Shown: positions 1-7,048 of the stretch, one piece after another
Layout of the letters: each line of letters opens with the position of its first letter
Numbering within the stretch: position 1 is the first letter of the stretch
Assembly (NCBI GenBank): GCA_947623975.1
Contig: CANQHY010000037.1
Location: 1 to 11,199 of the forward strand
Source of the DNA: an uncultured Bacilli bacterium
Lineage (GTDB): Bacteria > Bacillota_I > Bacilli_A > RF39 > UBA660
Reading direction: 5' to 3'
Length of the DNA stretch: 11,199 nt
Notes under the pieces: model-generated
Told to the model about the DNA's origin: nothing
What the model saw: only the letters and a program-made list of their open reading frames with translations
Database searches by the model: none
Translations under genes and position numbers: made by a program

Positions 1-51
1 GTCAGGTAATCCTTTCCAATTTTGTTTTTCGTATGCCATATTATTTGGCAT
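1..51 (-). CDS. Tail-tip / baseplate protein, N-terminus only (runs off the window)
   Basis: An open frame begins 13 bases after the stop of the preceding tail-tip gene and continues past the window edge. It reads MPNNMAYEKQNWKGLPD. The start is either the ATG at 51-49 or the in-frame ATG at 39-37, which gives MAYEKQNWKGLPD. The second resembles the usual opening of small Firmicutes phage tail-tip proteins. Neither has a strong ribosome binding site. The residues LPD at the window edge echo the LPDTSTP motif near the N-terminus of the gene just upstream, so the two may share an attachment segment to the tail. Function is inferred from position and this short motif only. Confidence 0.6.
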   Translation of the reverse strand, partial: MPNNMAYEKQNWKGLPD

Positions 52-64
52 ATTACTTTTGCTC

Positions 65-598
65 TTATGCTGTTCTTTTCCAATAAGCTACTACTTTATA
101 AGGTGAAAAACTAGACGCCGTATCTGTATCGCCAATTGAGTATGAAGTCTTAACATTATTGAACTCATTGCTGGCTGTAGTATGGCCTGTGTTCATACGT
201 GTATTAAACGTTTCTGTTTCTACTCCTGATGATTTAGTATATTTTTTTTGTGAGTAAGACCATGCCCCTTGGTTGTCAAAATTTTGTATAATAATTTCCG
301 ACCAGTTAATTAACATACCGATTTTAAAATCGTGGCGATGAGTTTTACTTCCTCCAGTTTTTCCTATTTCATCAAAATCATTATCATTTGGATCATATCC
401 AATTGGTGTTAATCCAACTAATTCTCTTTCCCAAGTAAATCCCAAATAATTACTATAATCAGTATCTGTGAAATCAATAAAGCCTCTCCCTATTGGATAT
501 ACTTTATCTAAAATGGCATTCGCCATCTTTTCAAAAGTACTTTTATTAAGTGGTGTCGATGTATCTGGTAAATTTTCAATTATACCATCTAAGTTCAT
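65..598 (-). CDS. Collar-like tail-tip / receptor-binding protein, 177 aa
   Basis: This is a short tail-tip protein likely to sit on the distal tail and contribute to host binding. Residues 10-25 carry LPDTSTPLNKSTFEKMANAI, a segment frequent at the start of Firmicutes phage baseplate proteins. From about residue 34 it follows the pattern of tail-collar-type tip domains: YPIGRGFIDFTDTDYSNYLG then FTWERE, a GGSKTHRHDF histidine motif near residues 83-92, and the closing FSPYKVVAYWKRTA typical of these domains. It starts at ATG 598, preceded by a GAGGTG ribosome binding site (611-606) at 7-base spacing. The ATG overlaps the stop of the small ORF 595-762 (ATGA), suggesting translational coupling. 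Its ribosome binding site lies in one arm of an inverted repeat. The family call rests on motif pattern; the receptor-binding role is inferred. Confidence 0.75.
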   Translation of the reverse strand: MNLDGIIENLPDTSTPLNKSTFEKMANAILDKVYPIGRGFIDFTDTDYSNYLGFTWERELVGLTPIGYDPNDNDFDEIGKTGGSKTHRHDFKIGMLINWSEIIIQNFDNQGAWSYSQKKYTKSSGVETETFNTRMNTGHTTASNEFNNVKTSYSIGDTDTASSFSPYKVVAYWKRTA

Positions 599-762
599 AG
601 AGCAGCACCTCTACTTAACAGAAAAGAGCAAAAATAATATTTATGCCTTGCCCCCTTCCATTTGTGAGGTGCTGTTACTAAATAACCGCACCCCCTTCCA
701 TATTTTGATTTTTTTCCGTAATTGTATATATATATATATATATCATTCATTATTTTTTTCAT
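595..762 (-). CDS. Small ORF, 55 aa, coupled to the tail-tip gene
   Basis: This ORF starts at ATG 762 behind an excellent ribosome binding site (AAGGAGG, then AAAT) and runs to TGA 597-595, which overlaps the ATG of the next gene as ATGA. The product begins MKKIMNDIYIYIYNYGKK. It contains an IYIYIY stretch coded by a TA microsatellite, then a basic, Gly/Tyr/Cys-rich middle (YGRGCGYL, PHKWKGARHKYYFC) and a short hydrophobic C-terminus (SFLLSRGAAL). I recognise no family. The spacing (14 bases after the hub gene), strong ribosome binding site and ATGA overlap favour real translation. Against this, the lower half is unusually G-rich for the window and uses codons rare here (GGG, AGG, TGC, CTG), which may reflect RNA structure rather than protein selection. 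It may be a leader ORF whose translation opens the downstream ribosome binding site. Confidence 0.5.
   Translation of the reverse strand: MKKIMNDIYIYIYNYGKKSKYGRGCGYLVTAPHKWKGARHKYYFCSFLLSRGAAL
603..674 (-). promoter_or_regulatory. Inverted repeat that could sequester the tail-tip gene ribosome binding site
   Basis: Perfect 9-bp arms CAGCACCTC (transcript side 674-666) and GAGGTGCTG (611-603) are separated by 54 bases. The second arm contains the GAGGTG ribosome binding site of the gene starting at 598. Pairing would hide it, and ribosomes translating the small ORF 595-762 would disrupt the stem. The repeat is directly visible; regulation is inferred. The long loop makes the stem only moderately stable. 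Confidence 0.4.
651..700. repeat. Direct repeat of CCCCCTTCCA, 40 bp apart
   Basis: The plus strand carries CCCCCTTCCAT twice, starting at 651 and 691. The transcript therefore has two TGGAAGGGGG purine tracts exactly 40 bases apart within the small ORF 595-762. Because 40 is not a multiple of three, the copies are read in different frames (as codons TAT GGA AGG GGG and TGG AAG GGG). This suggests conservation at the RNA/DNA level rather than as protein. Confidence 0.55.
725..743. repeat. (TA)n dinucleotide microsatellite, 9 units
   Basis: This is an uninterrupted TA repeat of 19 bases inside the start of the small ORF 595-762, where it codes for alternating Ile and Tyr. Gain or loss of one TA unit would shift the frame of that ORF, and so could uncouple it from the tail-tip gene at 598. 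Confidence 0.9.
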
Positions 763-776
763 ATTTCCTCCTTAAA

Positions 777-3269
777 TTAAAATTTTTTATAACCTATTAC
801 TTCTAAATAACCAAAAACCCCACCTGTATGTGAAAAAATATAATTTGTATTGTTAGAAATACCTTCTGAAGTTCTAATTGATAATTGTCCCACAGAATTA
901 GTTGATAATTGATTTTTTATATCAGTACTTGTTGCAAAAGTTGTATTATTTTCATTTCCTGTAAAACCATTAGCCCCAAAAGCATTTGATATTTCACTAA
1001 CATTTGTATTAAGCTGTATATCATAATCAACTAGATCATAACTAACATTAGAATTATTAACTTTATACAATTTTAAATTTCGTGAATATCCCTTTATTGT
1101 TGAACCATCAGAATAAATTTTCCATGTAATTGGAGCATGAGCTAATATAACTCTAGCGGATTGAACAATGAAATTTTCAGGAATTTTGTAAGTTATAATC
1201 ATATCGTTTAATTTATCAACATTTGCAGTTGCAGCAGCAGTTCCTAAATGTCCAACGGGCAAATAAGTACCTCCACCTAATTCATAAGCACTTCGCGTAA
1301 ATCCAGTAAATTGTAAATTAACTATTAATCCATCATCCCCAACTATTTGTGCTCCATCTGTTAAAGTTATTTTTCCACCGACAATATTTGCATTATTTAA
1401 AGTAGCATTTCGAGCCGTTAAATCGCCATCAGTTGTCATTGACGAATTTTTGCTTTCCCAACCAAAATTGTTTGCTTTAAAATATATTTCTTCGGCAGTT
1501 TGTCTGATTAAAGAAGCAAGTTCTACACCACCATCATCATTGCTAATTTTTTTGGATACTTCTAAACTAATTTCTTCACTTGTTTGTTTTATACTACTAT
1601 TTAACTCAATTTTCGTTGCAAAAATATTTGTATAATCATTTTTCCCTGCAGTTCTACAATATATATAAGCTAGATCATAACTAGGTAAATAAATTTTATA
1701 ATTACCACTTGTTATATTTATATCGGGCATTGGAAATTTTCTTATAATTTCTTGGTCTAATTGATAAATTGTTCCATCAGCATTATATCCACATTTTTTA
1801 GTTATTTGACAAATTTCATTTTCATAATCTAAATCAAAATTATCATAAACATTACTGTTTAAATATAGCAAATCATCAGGCAGTTCATACTTAAAAATTT
1901 CATTAGTTTCGGTATTTTCAAAATACAAGTATCGAATTGGTATATATAAATTTTCGTTAGGATATAAATTTATATTTGGATAAAGTAAACTGATTGATTT
2001 GCCTATTGGATAGATTTTTATATTTAAAGGCATACCGCCAAAAACTTTTTCCAAAGTAAGTATGTTAGTATTACTACTCCCTTCAATTGTTAAATCAGCA
2101 ATATTTGAAATTTTTTGATTTAATTCATCTACAGTTTGTGTAACTTGAGTTATCTTTTCGGTTTGATCACGCACTTGATTAACAACACTTTTTATAGTTT
2201 GATTTTGTTTATTAACAATAATATAAGTTTGGTTTATTTTTCTATCAGTTGTATCCGAAACTAAATAATTTGGTTCATTTTCTTCTGGCATTTCAGTATA
2301 GATACTTTCAGAATATCCTTGTGTATATTCTTGTTCATTATTAAAAACATATGAATAATAAGTTTGTCCACCTGTTTCAATTTTTATTTTTTGTAAAGGT
2401 TCAAATCCACCATAACCAACTAATTCCAAATCGAAAATATCATATTCTATTCCATATAAAGCATCATATAATTCTTCTAAATACTCACTTCTATTATTGT
2501 CATTCATTAATTGATTATCCGATATTTTAAATTCATTCCATTCACTTAAAGATTCATCTCTTTTATATATATAGTCCGTATCTCCCGCTCTTGAAAGTAT
2601 TATTGAATTAATTGGTCCAAAATGTTCTCCTAAAGCAATATTTTGATTGCTTAAAATATCATCATTTATTATTACTTCATCATTTGAATTTAAATTACAA
2701 GTTGAAATTTCATTTCCAACAACTTTAAATAAAGTTCCTGTTGCTTGACCAATATCTTCTAAAACATCACGATATGTGTACCCTATATTTTGATATATGT
2801 CATAAGATATAATTCTATTTCCATTTGGTAATTGTTTTATATTAGTTTGTAATTTACATTCTTCACATAATTTAAGAAAAAACTCGAACACAGTTGTAGG
2901 AAAAACTATATTTATAGGTTGATAATCTATCATCGTTTTTAATAGTCTATCATACAAAGTAATTGTAAAACTTTTAGTATCCGCATTATAAACTGGTTTT
3001 TCTTTTAAATAATACGGTCCAAAAGTTTTTATGGCACTATCTTGACCATATCTAACTTCATTTTCAAAATATATTTCGGTATCAGGTAATTCATATTTTA
3101 TTTCTAGATTTAATCCTTGCATAACGGTTCCAACAATTTTTGCATTAAAAAAAGGTTTTGAAGATATGATGTCATCATATCCATACTCTATTTTTTCACC
3201 ATTAGAAAAATAATATATTTTAGGATTTATTCTTTTTCCTGGTTTTTGCATTAAATCTGTATAAAGCAT
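777..3269 (-). CDS. Tail hub / tail-associated (Tal-like) minor structural protein, 830 aa
   Basis: This is the large protein at the tail tip that forms the hub below the distal tail ring, usually a trimer through which DNA exits. Residues ~1-345 match the N-terminal region of Firmicutes phage minor structural / tail endopeptidase proteins (opening with NPKIYYFSNGEKIEYG). A heptad-like Gln/Val-rich stretch follows at ~350-395 (TIKSVVNQVRDQTEKITQVT). The middle has repeated SIKQTSEEISLEVS and LIRQTAEEIYFKA elements near 570-625. Next comes DGDLTARNATLNNANIVGG, a common linker in these proteins. The Gly/Asn/Thr-rich C-terminus (~680-830) is probably beta-structured and ends GYLEVIGYKKF. No peptidase or glycosidase motif is visible. 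The start is ATG 3269, overlapping the previous stop as TAATG with AAGGAAAG upstream; an in-frame ATG at 3251 is less well placed. Nothing indicates truncation. Confidence 0.85.
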   Translation of the reverse strand: MLYTDLMQKPGKRINPKIYYFSNGEKIEYGYDDIISSKPFFNAKIVGTVMQGLNLEIKYELPDTEIYFENEVRYGQDSAIKTFGPYYLKEKPVYNADTKSFTITLYDRLLKTMIDYQPINIVFPTTVFEFFLKLCEECKLQTNIKQLPNGNRIISYDIYQNIGYTYRDVLEDIGQATGTLFKVVGNEISTCNLNSNDEVIINDDILSNQNIALGEHFGPINSIILSRAGDTDYIYKRDESLSEWNEFKISDNQLMNDNNRSEYLEELYDALYGIEYDIFDLELVGYGGFEPLQKIKIETGGQTYYSYVFNNEQEYTQGYSESIYTEMPEENEPNYLVSDTTDRKINQTYIIVNKQNQTIKSVVNQVRDQTEKITQVTQTVDELNQKISNIADLTIEGSSNTNILTLEKVFGGMPLNIKIYPIGKSISLLYPNINLYPNENLYIPIRYLYFENTETNEIFKYELPDDLLYLNSNVYDNFDLDYENEICQITKKCGYNADGTIYQLDQEIIRKFPMPDINITSGNYKIYLPSYDLAYIYCRTAGKNDYTNIFATKIELNSSIKQTSEEISLEVSKKISNDDGGVELASLIRQTAEEIYFKANNFGWESKNSSMTTDGDLTARNATLNNANIVGGKITLTDGAQIVGDDGLIVNLQFTGFTRSAYELGGGTYLPVGHLGTAAATANVDKLNDMIITYKIPENFIVQSARVILAHAPITWKIYSDGSTIKGYSRNLKLYKVNNSNVSYDLVDYDIQLNTNVSEISNAFGANGFTGNENNTTFATSTDIKNQLSTNSVGQLSIRTSEGISNNTNYIFSHTGGVFGYLEVIGYKKF

Positions 3270-3646
3270 TACATATCTTTCCTTCTTTCAACTGCCTTCA
3301 GACTAAAAGTAAATGGAGGATATGTTTTTTTATTATCAGACATATGAATATTAGTAATTTCAACACCTATTGCTGTTCCGTAAAAATTTTCAATTTTATT
3401 ATTTCCCGTCTTGGAATCCAAAAATTGTACATTTTCTATTATAGGCACTTCAACTTGATTTCTAATTTGGGTTAATTCTGACTGTGTTGTTTTTCCAACG
3501 TTTATTTCTAAAGTATCAAACCATCCTACAAATGTTCCAGAAAACTTACCACTATTAGAATTACGACCTGTTTTACTATCCCATGTTGGTTCTATCGTAT
3601 GTTTAATTTTTGTTATTTTAGGGAAATTCATTAAATTAACTGTCTT
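3269..3646 (-). CDS. Small distal tail protein (Dit position), ~125 aa, start uncertain
   Basis: This gene lies between the tape measure and the hub, where the distal tail protein or a small tail-tip adaptor is expected. The product contains FPKITKIKHTIEPTWDSKTG, then SGTFVGWFDTLEINVGKTTQ, FYGTAIGVEI and KTYPPFTFSLKAVERR. It is much shorter than classical Dit proteins. The layout resembles small tail proteins of the DUF6711 type, but only by eye. The start is a puzzle. The GGAGG site at 3660-3656 is immediately next to TTG 3655-3653 (no spacing), while the codon at normal distance, 3646-3644, is AAG. An ATG at 3631 gives MNFPKIT but has no nearby ribosome binding site. The gene overlaps the tape measure stop slightly if TTG is used, and the hub ATG by one base. 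Confidence 0.65.
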   Translation of the reverse strand, partial: KTVNLMNFPKITKIKHTIEPTWDSKTGRNSNSGKFSGTFVGWFDTLEINVGKTTQSELTQIRNQVEVPIIENVQFLDSKTGNNKIENFYGTAIGVEITNIHMSDNKKTYPPFTFSLKAVERRKDM

Positions 3647-3651
3647 TTTAT

Positions 3652-5928
3652 TCAACCTCCATTTCTTGAAAAGTTATCTCTTGCTTTAATTACTTCTAAT
3701 CTTTTATTTAAAACTCTACCATCAATGGTATTTGTTAAATCAATATTAACTGTTACCCATTTACCAATTTCTCTACCTGCTCTTTCCATTACTTCTGCAT
3801 TAGTGAATGGGAATACACCCTCAGCACCTGCTTCGCCTGCTATAGCTCCACCTATATTAACTCCTTTTTTAGGAACATCAACAATTCCACCACTAGCCAA
3901 TTTTGGAGTAAATCTTCTTATCTTAAAATCAGGTACTAAATCTATAGTAAAGCCAACATATTTTCCAATTTTATTAATTCCTTTGATTATTGCATTTACA
4001 CCATCAATAACTAATGTATTAACTAAATATTCAATACCACTAATTAAAAAATTAATTAACTTTGTAACAGAACGTATTGCGCTGTCAACAAAATTTTCTA
4101 TAGCTGGACCTAGTCCATTTATAAAATTTAAAAGAGATGATAAAACTGAAGTAACCAAATTTTTCAACGCATTTAAAATATTTACTAAAGCATTACCAAT
4201 TGATGATATGATGTTAGAAATGCCTGAAAATATTTTGGTAAATAAATCACCAACCGATTGAATAATAGGCGGTAAATTTTTGCCCAAAGCATTAATTATT
4301 TTTTCTATCGACTCTGATATTATTGCCAAAAGTTTTATTACAAAAGGCCCTATGTCGTTAATAAACTTTGAACAAGCATCTAAAATTGTAGGCAATGTTG
4401 CAGCAACTACTAATAAAATTGCTGATATTGAGGCTACTAAAACAGCTAACCCTGCCATTGCAAGTGGACTTTGTAATGCTTGAGCAGCAATAGTTAGAGC
4501 CGTTATTAAAACAATTAATGATCCAACAATTTCCGCTAGTAATAATCCAACATCTCCAACCTCCATGCCACTTTTAGACATTGTTTTTAATAATTCATTA
4601 ACCGACAAAATTGCAGCAGAAAAACCTGCAAAAATCACTGCAGCAGCAGCGATACTTTGCCAACTAGGGCTTAATAATGTCATAGCTCCTAATAATAAAA
4701 TAAAAGCACCTACTAATTCTCCAAGTACTATTCCTAATAATCCTGCAACTTCACCTAGGGTCATACCACTTTTACTAAATGTATCAATTAATCCCGTTAA
4801 ACTCTTTATTACTAAAGCGATGCCTCCTAAAATAGCTATAGATTCTGCAGCTTTCCCAAGTCCATCAAAAAATCCTTTAAATGATGAAGATAACCCATTA
4901 GTAGCATCTTTTGCTTTCTTTGCACCAGTAATCCAATCCCATATTTTTATTCCTAATAAGGCCGCACCTACTAGACCTATTGCAATAGCAATTTCTTTCC
5001 AATGATCAATAATCCATTTTCCTATATCTTTAACAATTTGTAACCATTTTGGTGGTTCTATATCTTCTATTTCTGATAAATCATAAGATGGTGTTTTTAT
5101 TTCGGAATCACTACTATTTTCACTTTGATCCTCTAAAATATTAAGTTCATCAAATCCAAAACTACTTAATGTTTTCTTTAATTTTTTTGCTGATTTATCT
5201 GTTTTATTAAAATTTTTAAGGGTTGCATTACCAAACAAATTGACACCAAACCAGGCTTTTGCAAGATAATTTACATACCCAAGCAATTTATATACTAGAC
5301 TAATTAACTTTTCGATTATGGGCTGCAAAGCACTAGCCATAGCAAATTTAATATATTCTAAATCCGTACCTATTTTATCGTTATATGATGATAATGTACT
5401 AGCCGCTTGTCTTACAGCTAAATAAGCACTTCTGATGCCGAATACTGCTAAAGCTAACTTACCAACTTTTTTTATTGTTTTTGTAATAGAATTATTTGCC
5501 TTTTCAACAGATTCATTTAAACCATCTAATTTAGTTTGTTTTTCCAATTTAGAATTAATTTGATCAATGTTTTTCCCTATTTGTACTTGCTTTTCTTTGT
5601 TTTCATCAAGTTTACCATTAATATTATCTAAACTATCAAATGTTTTTGCATATTTTTGATTTAAATTATCAACTTCGGAAGTTTCCATTCCTAAAACAAA
5701 ATTTACTTGAGACTCTGTTTGCGCATTTTCCAAAGTTTTATCCGTTTTATTTTTTATTTCTTCTAATTCTTTTTCATAATTTGATTTATCCAATTCTAAT
5801 TTAATTTTTTTATCATTAAGTTTTTCTTCTTCTTTTTTTAATTTATCTAATTCTTTTTTGGCTTGCGTTAAATCTTTTTTTAAATCAGAGTTATCAGCTC
5901 TTGTTTTTATTTTTAAGTAACCATCCTT
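3652..5928 (-). CDS. Tape measure protein, ~758 aa, canonical start missing
   Basis: This protein sets tail length and lies inside the tail tube before DNA ejection. The open frame extends upstream of the first TTG (5793) to 5928, adding KDGYLKIKTRADNSDLKKDL and a Lys/Glu-rich coiled coil, a typical tape-measure N-terminus. Counting from TTG 5793, residues 1-110 are coiled coil and ~113-130 are hydrophobic (LAVFGIRSAYLAVRQ). FGFDELNIL near 215 is a frequent tape-measure motif. Several hydrophobic Gly/Ala/Leu-rich helices span ~265-560. The C-terminus has LASGGIVDVPKKGVNIGG and AIAGEAGAEGVFPFTN, common at tape-measure ends. No ATG, GTG or TTG lies in frame between the TAA at 5931-5929 and TTG 5793. 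The ribosome binding site (GAGGTGAGG, 5940-5932) points to 5928, where the codon is AAG, or to an out-of-frame ATG at 5924 that stops after three codons. Confidence 0.85.
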   Translation of the reverse strand, partial: KDGYLKIKTRADNSDLKKDLTQAKKELDKLKKEEEKLNDKKIKLELDKSNYEKELEEIKNKTDKTLENAQTESQVNFVLGMETSEVDNLNQKYAKTFDSLDNINGKLDENKEKQVQIGKNIDQINSKLEKQTKLDGLNESVEKANNSITKTIKKVGKLALAVFGIRSAYLAVRQAASTLSSYNDKIGTDLEYIKFAMASALQPIIEKLISLVYKLLGYVNYLAKAWFGVNLFGNATLKNFNKTDKSAKKLKKTLSSFGFDELNILEDQSENSSDSEIKTPSYDLSEIEDIEPPKWLQIVKDIGKWIIDHWKEIAIAIGLVGAALLGIKIWDWITGAKKAKDATNGLSSSFKGFFDGLGKAAESIAILGGIALVIKSLTGLIDTFSKSGMTLGEVAGLLGIVLGELVGAFILLLGAMTLLSPSWQSIAAAAVIFAGFSAAILSVNELLKTMSKSGMEVGDVGLLLAEIVGSLIVLITALTIAAQALQSPLAMAGLAVLVASISAILLVVAATLPTILDACSKFINDIGPFVIKLLAIISESIEKIINALGKNLPPIIQSVGDLFTKIFSGISNIISSIGNALVNILNALKNLVTSVLSSLLNFINGLGPAIENFVDSAIRSVTKLINFLISGIEYLVNTLVIDGVNAIIKGINKIGKYVGFTIDLVPDFKIRRFTPKLASGGIVDVPKKGVNIGGAIAGEAGAEGVFPFTNAEVMERAGREIGKWVTVNIDLTNTIDGRVLNKRLEVIKARDNFSRNGG

Positions 5929-5933
5929 TTACC

Positions 5934-6497
5934 TCACCTCGTTTTCAATTGTTCTTCCCAATATTTATCTAAATCTTTTTCTTTTTGAGTTTTATTCCGT
6001 TTTAAATCTACACTTTTTTTCGCATCAATCCATTTTTGCAATTCTTTTCCTTTTTTACCAGATAAAGGTTCCTCTCTTATAGTTCTAACTCGATTTAGTA
6101 TACTATTTTCAGTTAAGCCTTGTAACAAATCGTAAAATTGCCACCAATGCATCTCTTTTTTATCTAAATCGATTTTATAATCAGACATAAAACTTGCTTT
6201 AATATAACTCTCATCTTGTTTAAAATCCATCGAAGGTTCTTTTTCACTTGTGTCTAAATCTTCAATATCTTTACCACATTGTAGATATTTTACAAGTAAT
6301 TTTAATATTTTATTATAATTGTTATAATCATGTAATGCTTCTTCACCCAATAAAATATAAATAATAGCCATACTTTTTTCTAATTGGCCTATTGTCTCAT
6401 CTCTAAAAACTTCATCGCATTTTAAAGCTATACGAAAATCTGTGTTGATTTTATATTTTTTAGAACCAATTTGTATAAATTCAGGATATTTATTCAT
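5934..6497 (-). CDS. Gp15-like tail assembly protein, 187 aa
   Basis: Fits the bacteriophage Gp15 family (named for Listeria phage A118), which lies directly before the tape measure gene and probably acts with its upstream neighbour as a tail assembly chaperone. Recognisable parts are the opening IGSKKYKINTDFRIALKCDE (residues ~11-30), the central YIKASFMSDYKIDL near 97-110, MHWWQFYDLLQGL near 115-127, and RVRTIRE near 135. The C-terminus is Lys-rich and charged (KELQKWIDAKKS to the end). It starts at ATG 6497, overlapping the previous stop by 8 bases, and ends with TGA just before the tape measure ribosome binding site, which lies partly inside its last codons. I see no frameshift signal joining it to the upstream gene. 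Confidence 0.85.
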   Translation of the reverse strand: MNKYPEFIQIGSKKYKINTDFRIALKCDEVFRDETIGQLEKSMAIIYILLGEEALHDYNNYNKILKLLVKYLQCGKDIEDLDTSEKEPSMDFKQDESYIKASFMSDYKIDLDKKEMHWWQFYDLLQGLTENSILNRVRTIREEPLSGKKGKELQKWIDAKKSVDLKRNKTQKEKDLDKYWEEQLKTR

Positions 6498-6987
6498 CTT
6501 TTAAAACATTAGAGTCCGTATTTTTATACTTTTCTTTTATTTTCTTTTCAATGCTAGCAAAATTTATTTTTAATTTTGGTAAAATTGGTTCTAACATTTC
6601 ATTTAAGTCATCGAACATAGTAAGATATCTAGTGTCACCAAAAATTTTTTTAGTACCATCTTTTCCTAAAAATAAATCCATTGCTTCTTCAGAAGATTTA
6701 TAATATTCTTTTAAAGCTTTGATTTTTTCTTCTTCATTTTTGGTCATTATTCCTTTTCCTTTAGAATCTTGTTTTTTATTAATAATAGCGATTTTATCTC
6801 TTAATATGTCTGTTGCTTTTTGAATCAAATAAACACATTTGCTATAATTTTCTGGTGTATTAATATCTTCTAAATCAAAAGTTAAATAAATTTCTTGACC
6901 TTTTTCATCTAATTTAGGGTTATTATTTTCATCCTTAATACCTATTTTTAAAATATTTCTTTTTTTCAAACTAATATATTCATTCAT
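6490..6987 (-). CDS. Probable tail assembly chaperone, ~165 aa
   Basis: This gene sits between the tail tube and Gp15-like genes, the usual position of the first tail assembly chaperone. The product (MNEYISLKKRNILKIGIKDE onward) is a soluble, Lys/Glu-rich, largely helical protein. It has a short beta-like N-terminus (IYLTFDLEDI near 33-42) and a helical C-terminal half that includes GKDGTKKIFGD and MLEPILPKLK. I recognise the context better than the family. The chosen start is ATG 6987, preceded by GTGAGG at suitable spacing. The frame also has GTG 7002 and ATG 6996 upstream, but these lie in the ribosome binding site itself. It is separated from the tail tube gene by a terminator, so it is read only by transcripts that pass it. 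Its last codons overlap the next gene by 8 bases. Confidence 0.65.
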   Translation of the reverse strand: MNEYISLKKRNILKIGIKDENNNPKLDEKGQEIYLTFDLEDINTPENYSKCVYLIQKATDILRDKIAIINKKQDSKGKGIMTKNEEEKIKALKEYYKSSEEAMDLFLGKDGTKKIFGDTRYLTMFDDLNEMLEPILPKLKINFASIEKKIKEKYKNTDSNVLKDE

Positions 6988-7005
6988 TATTATCATCCTC
7001 ACTTA

Positions 7006-7039
7006 ATAAAAAAAATAAGAGGGTAGTTAATCTACCCCC
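7006..7039 (-). terminator. Intrinsic terminator after the major tail protein gene
   Basis: On the transcript strand an 8-bp stem GGGGGTAG / CTACCCTC (one G-T pair, loop ATTAA) is followed by TTATTTTTTTT. It begins 9 bases after the tail tube stop and lies upstream of the chaperone gene. Partial termination here would make more tail tube than tape measure or hub protein. Confidence 0.85.
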
Positions 7040-7048
7040 CCATAAATA

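Noticed and set aside
468..806. Plus-strand open frame across the gap before the hub gene
   Set aside because: It spans the TA repeat and reads antisense through the tail-tip gene start; it has no plausible product or ribosome binding site.
777..3269. Diversity-generating retroelement target in the hub or tail-tip gene
   Set aside because: No reverse transcriptase, template repeat or adenine-biased variable C-terminus is visible in the window.
3725..5005. Plus-strand open frames opposite the tape measure gene
   Set aside because: They are low-complexity mirror frames of the Ala/Leu-rich tape measure coding sequence, without ribosome binding sites, and run against the direction of every supported gene.
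5793..5793. TTG at 5793 as the real tape measure start
   Set aside because: No ribosome binding site lies before it, and 45 further in-frame codons upstream encode a typical tape-measure N-terminus (DGYLKIKTRAD plus coiled coil).
6485..6500. Programmed frameshift between the two tail chaperone genes, as in lambda G/GT
   Set aside because: The downstream gene has its own ATG at 6497 and a complete Gp15-like N-terminus, the overlap is a simple 8-base ATGAATAA, and no slippery run is present there.
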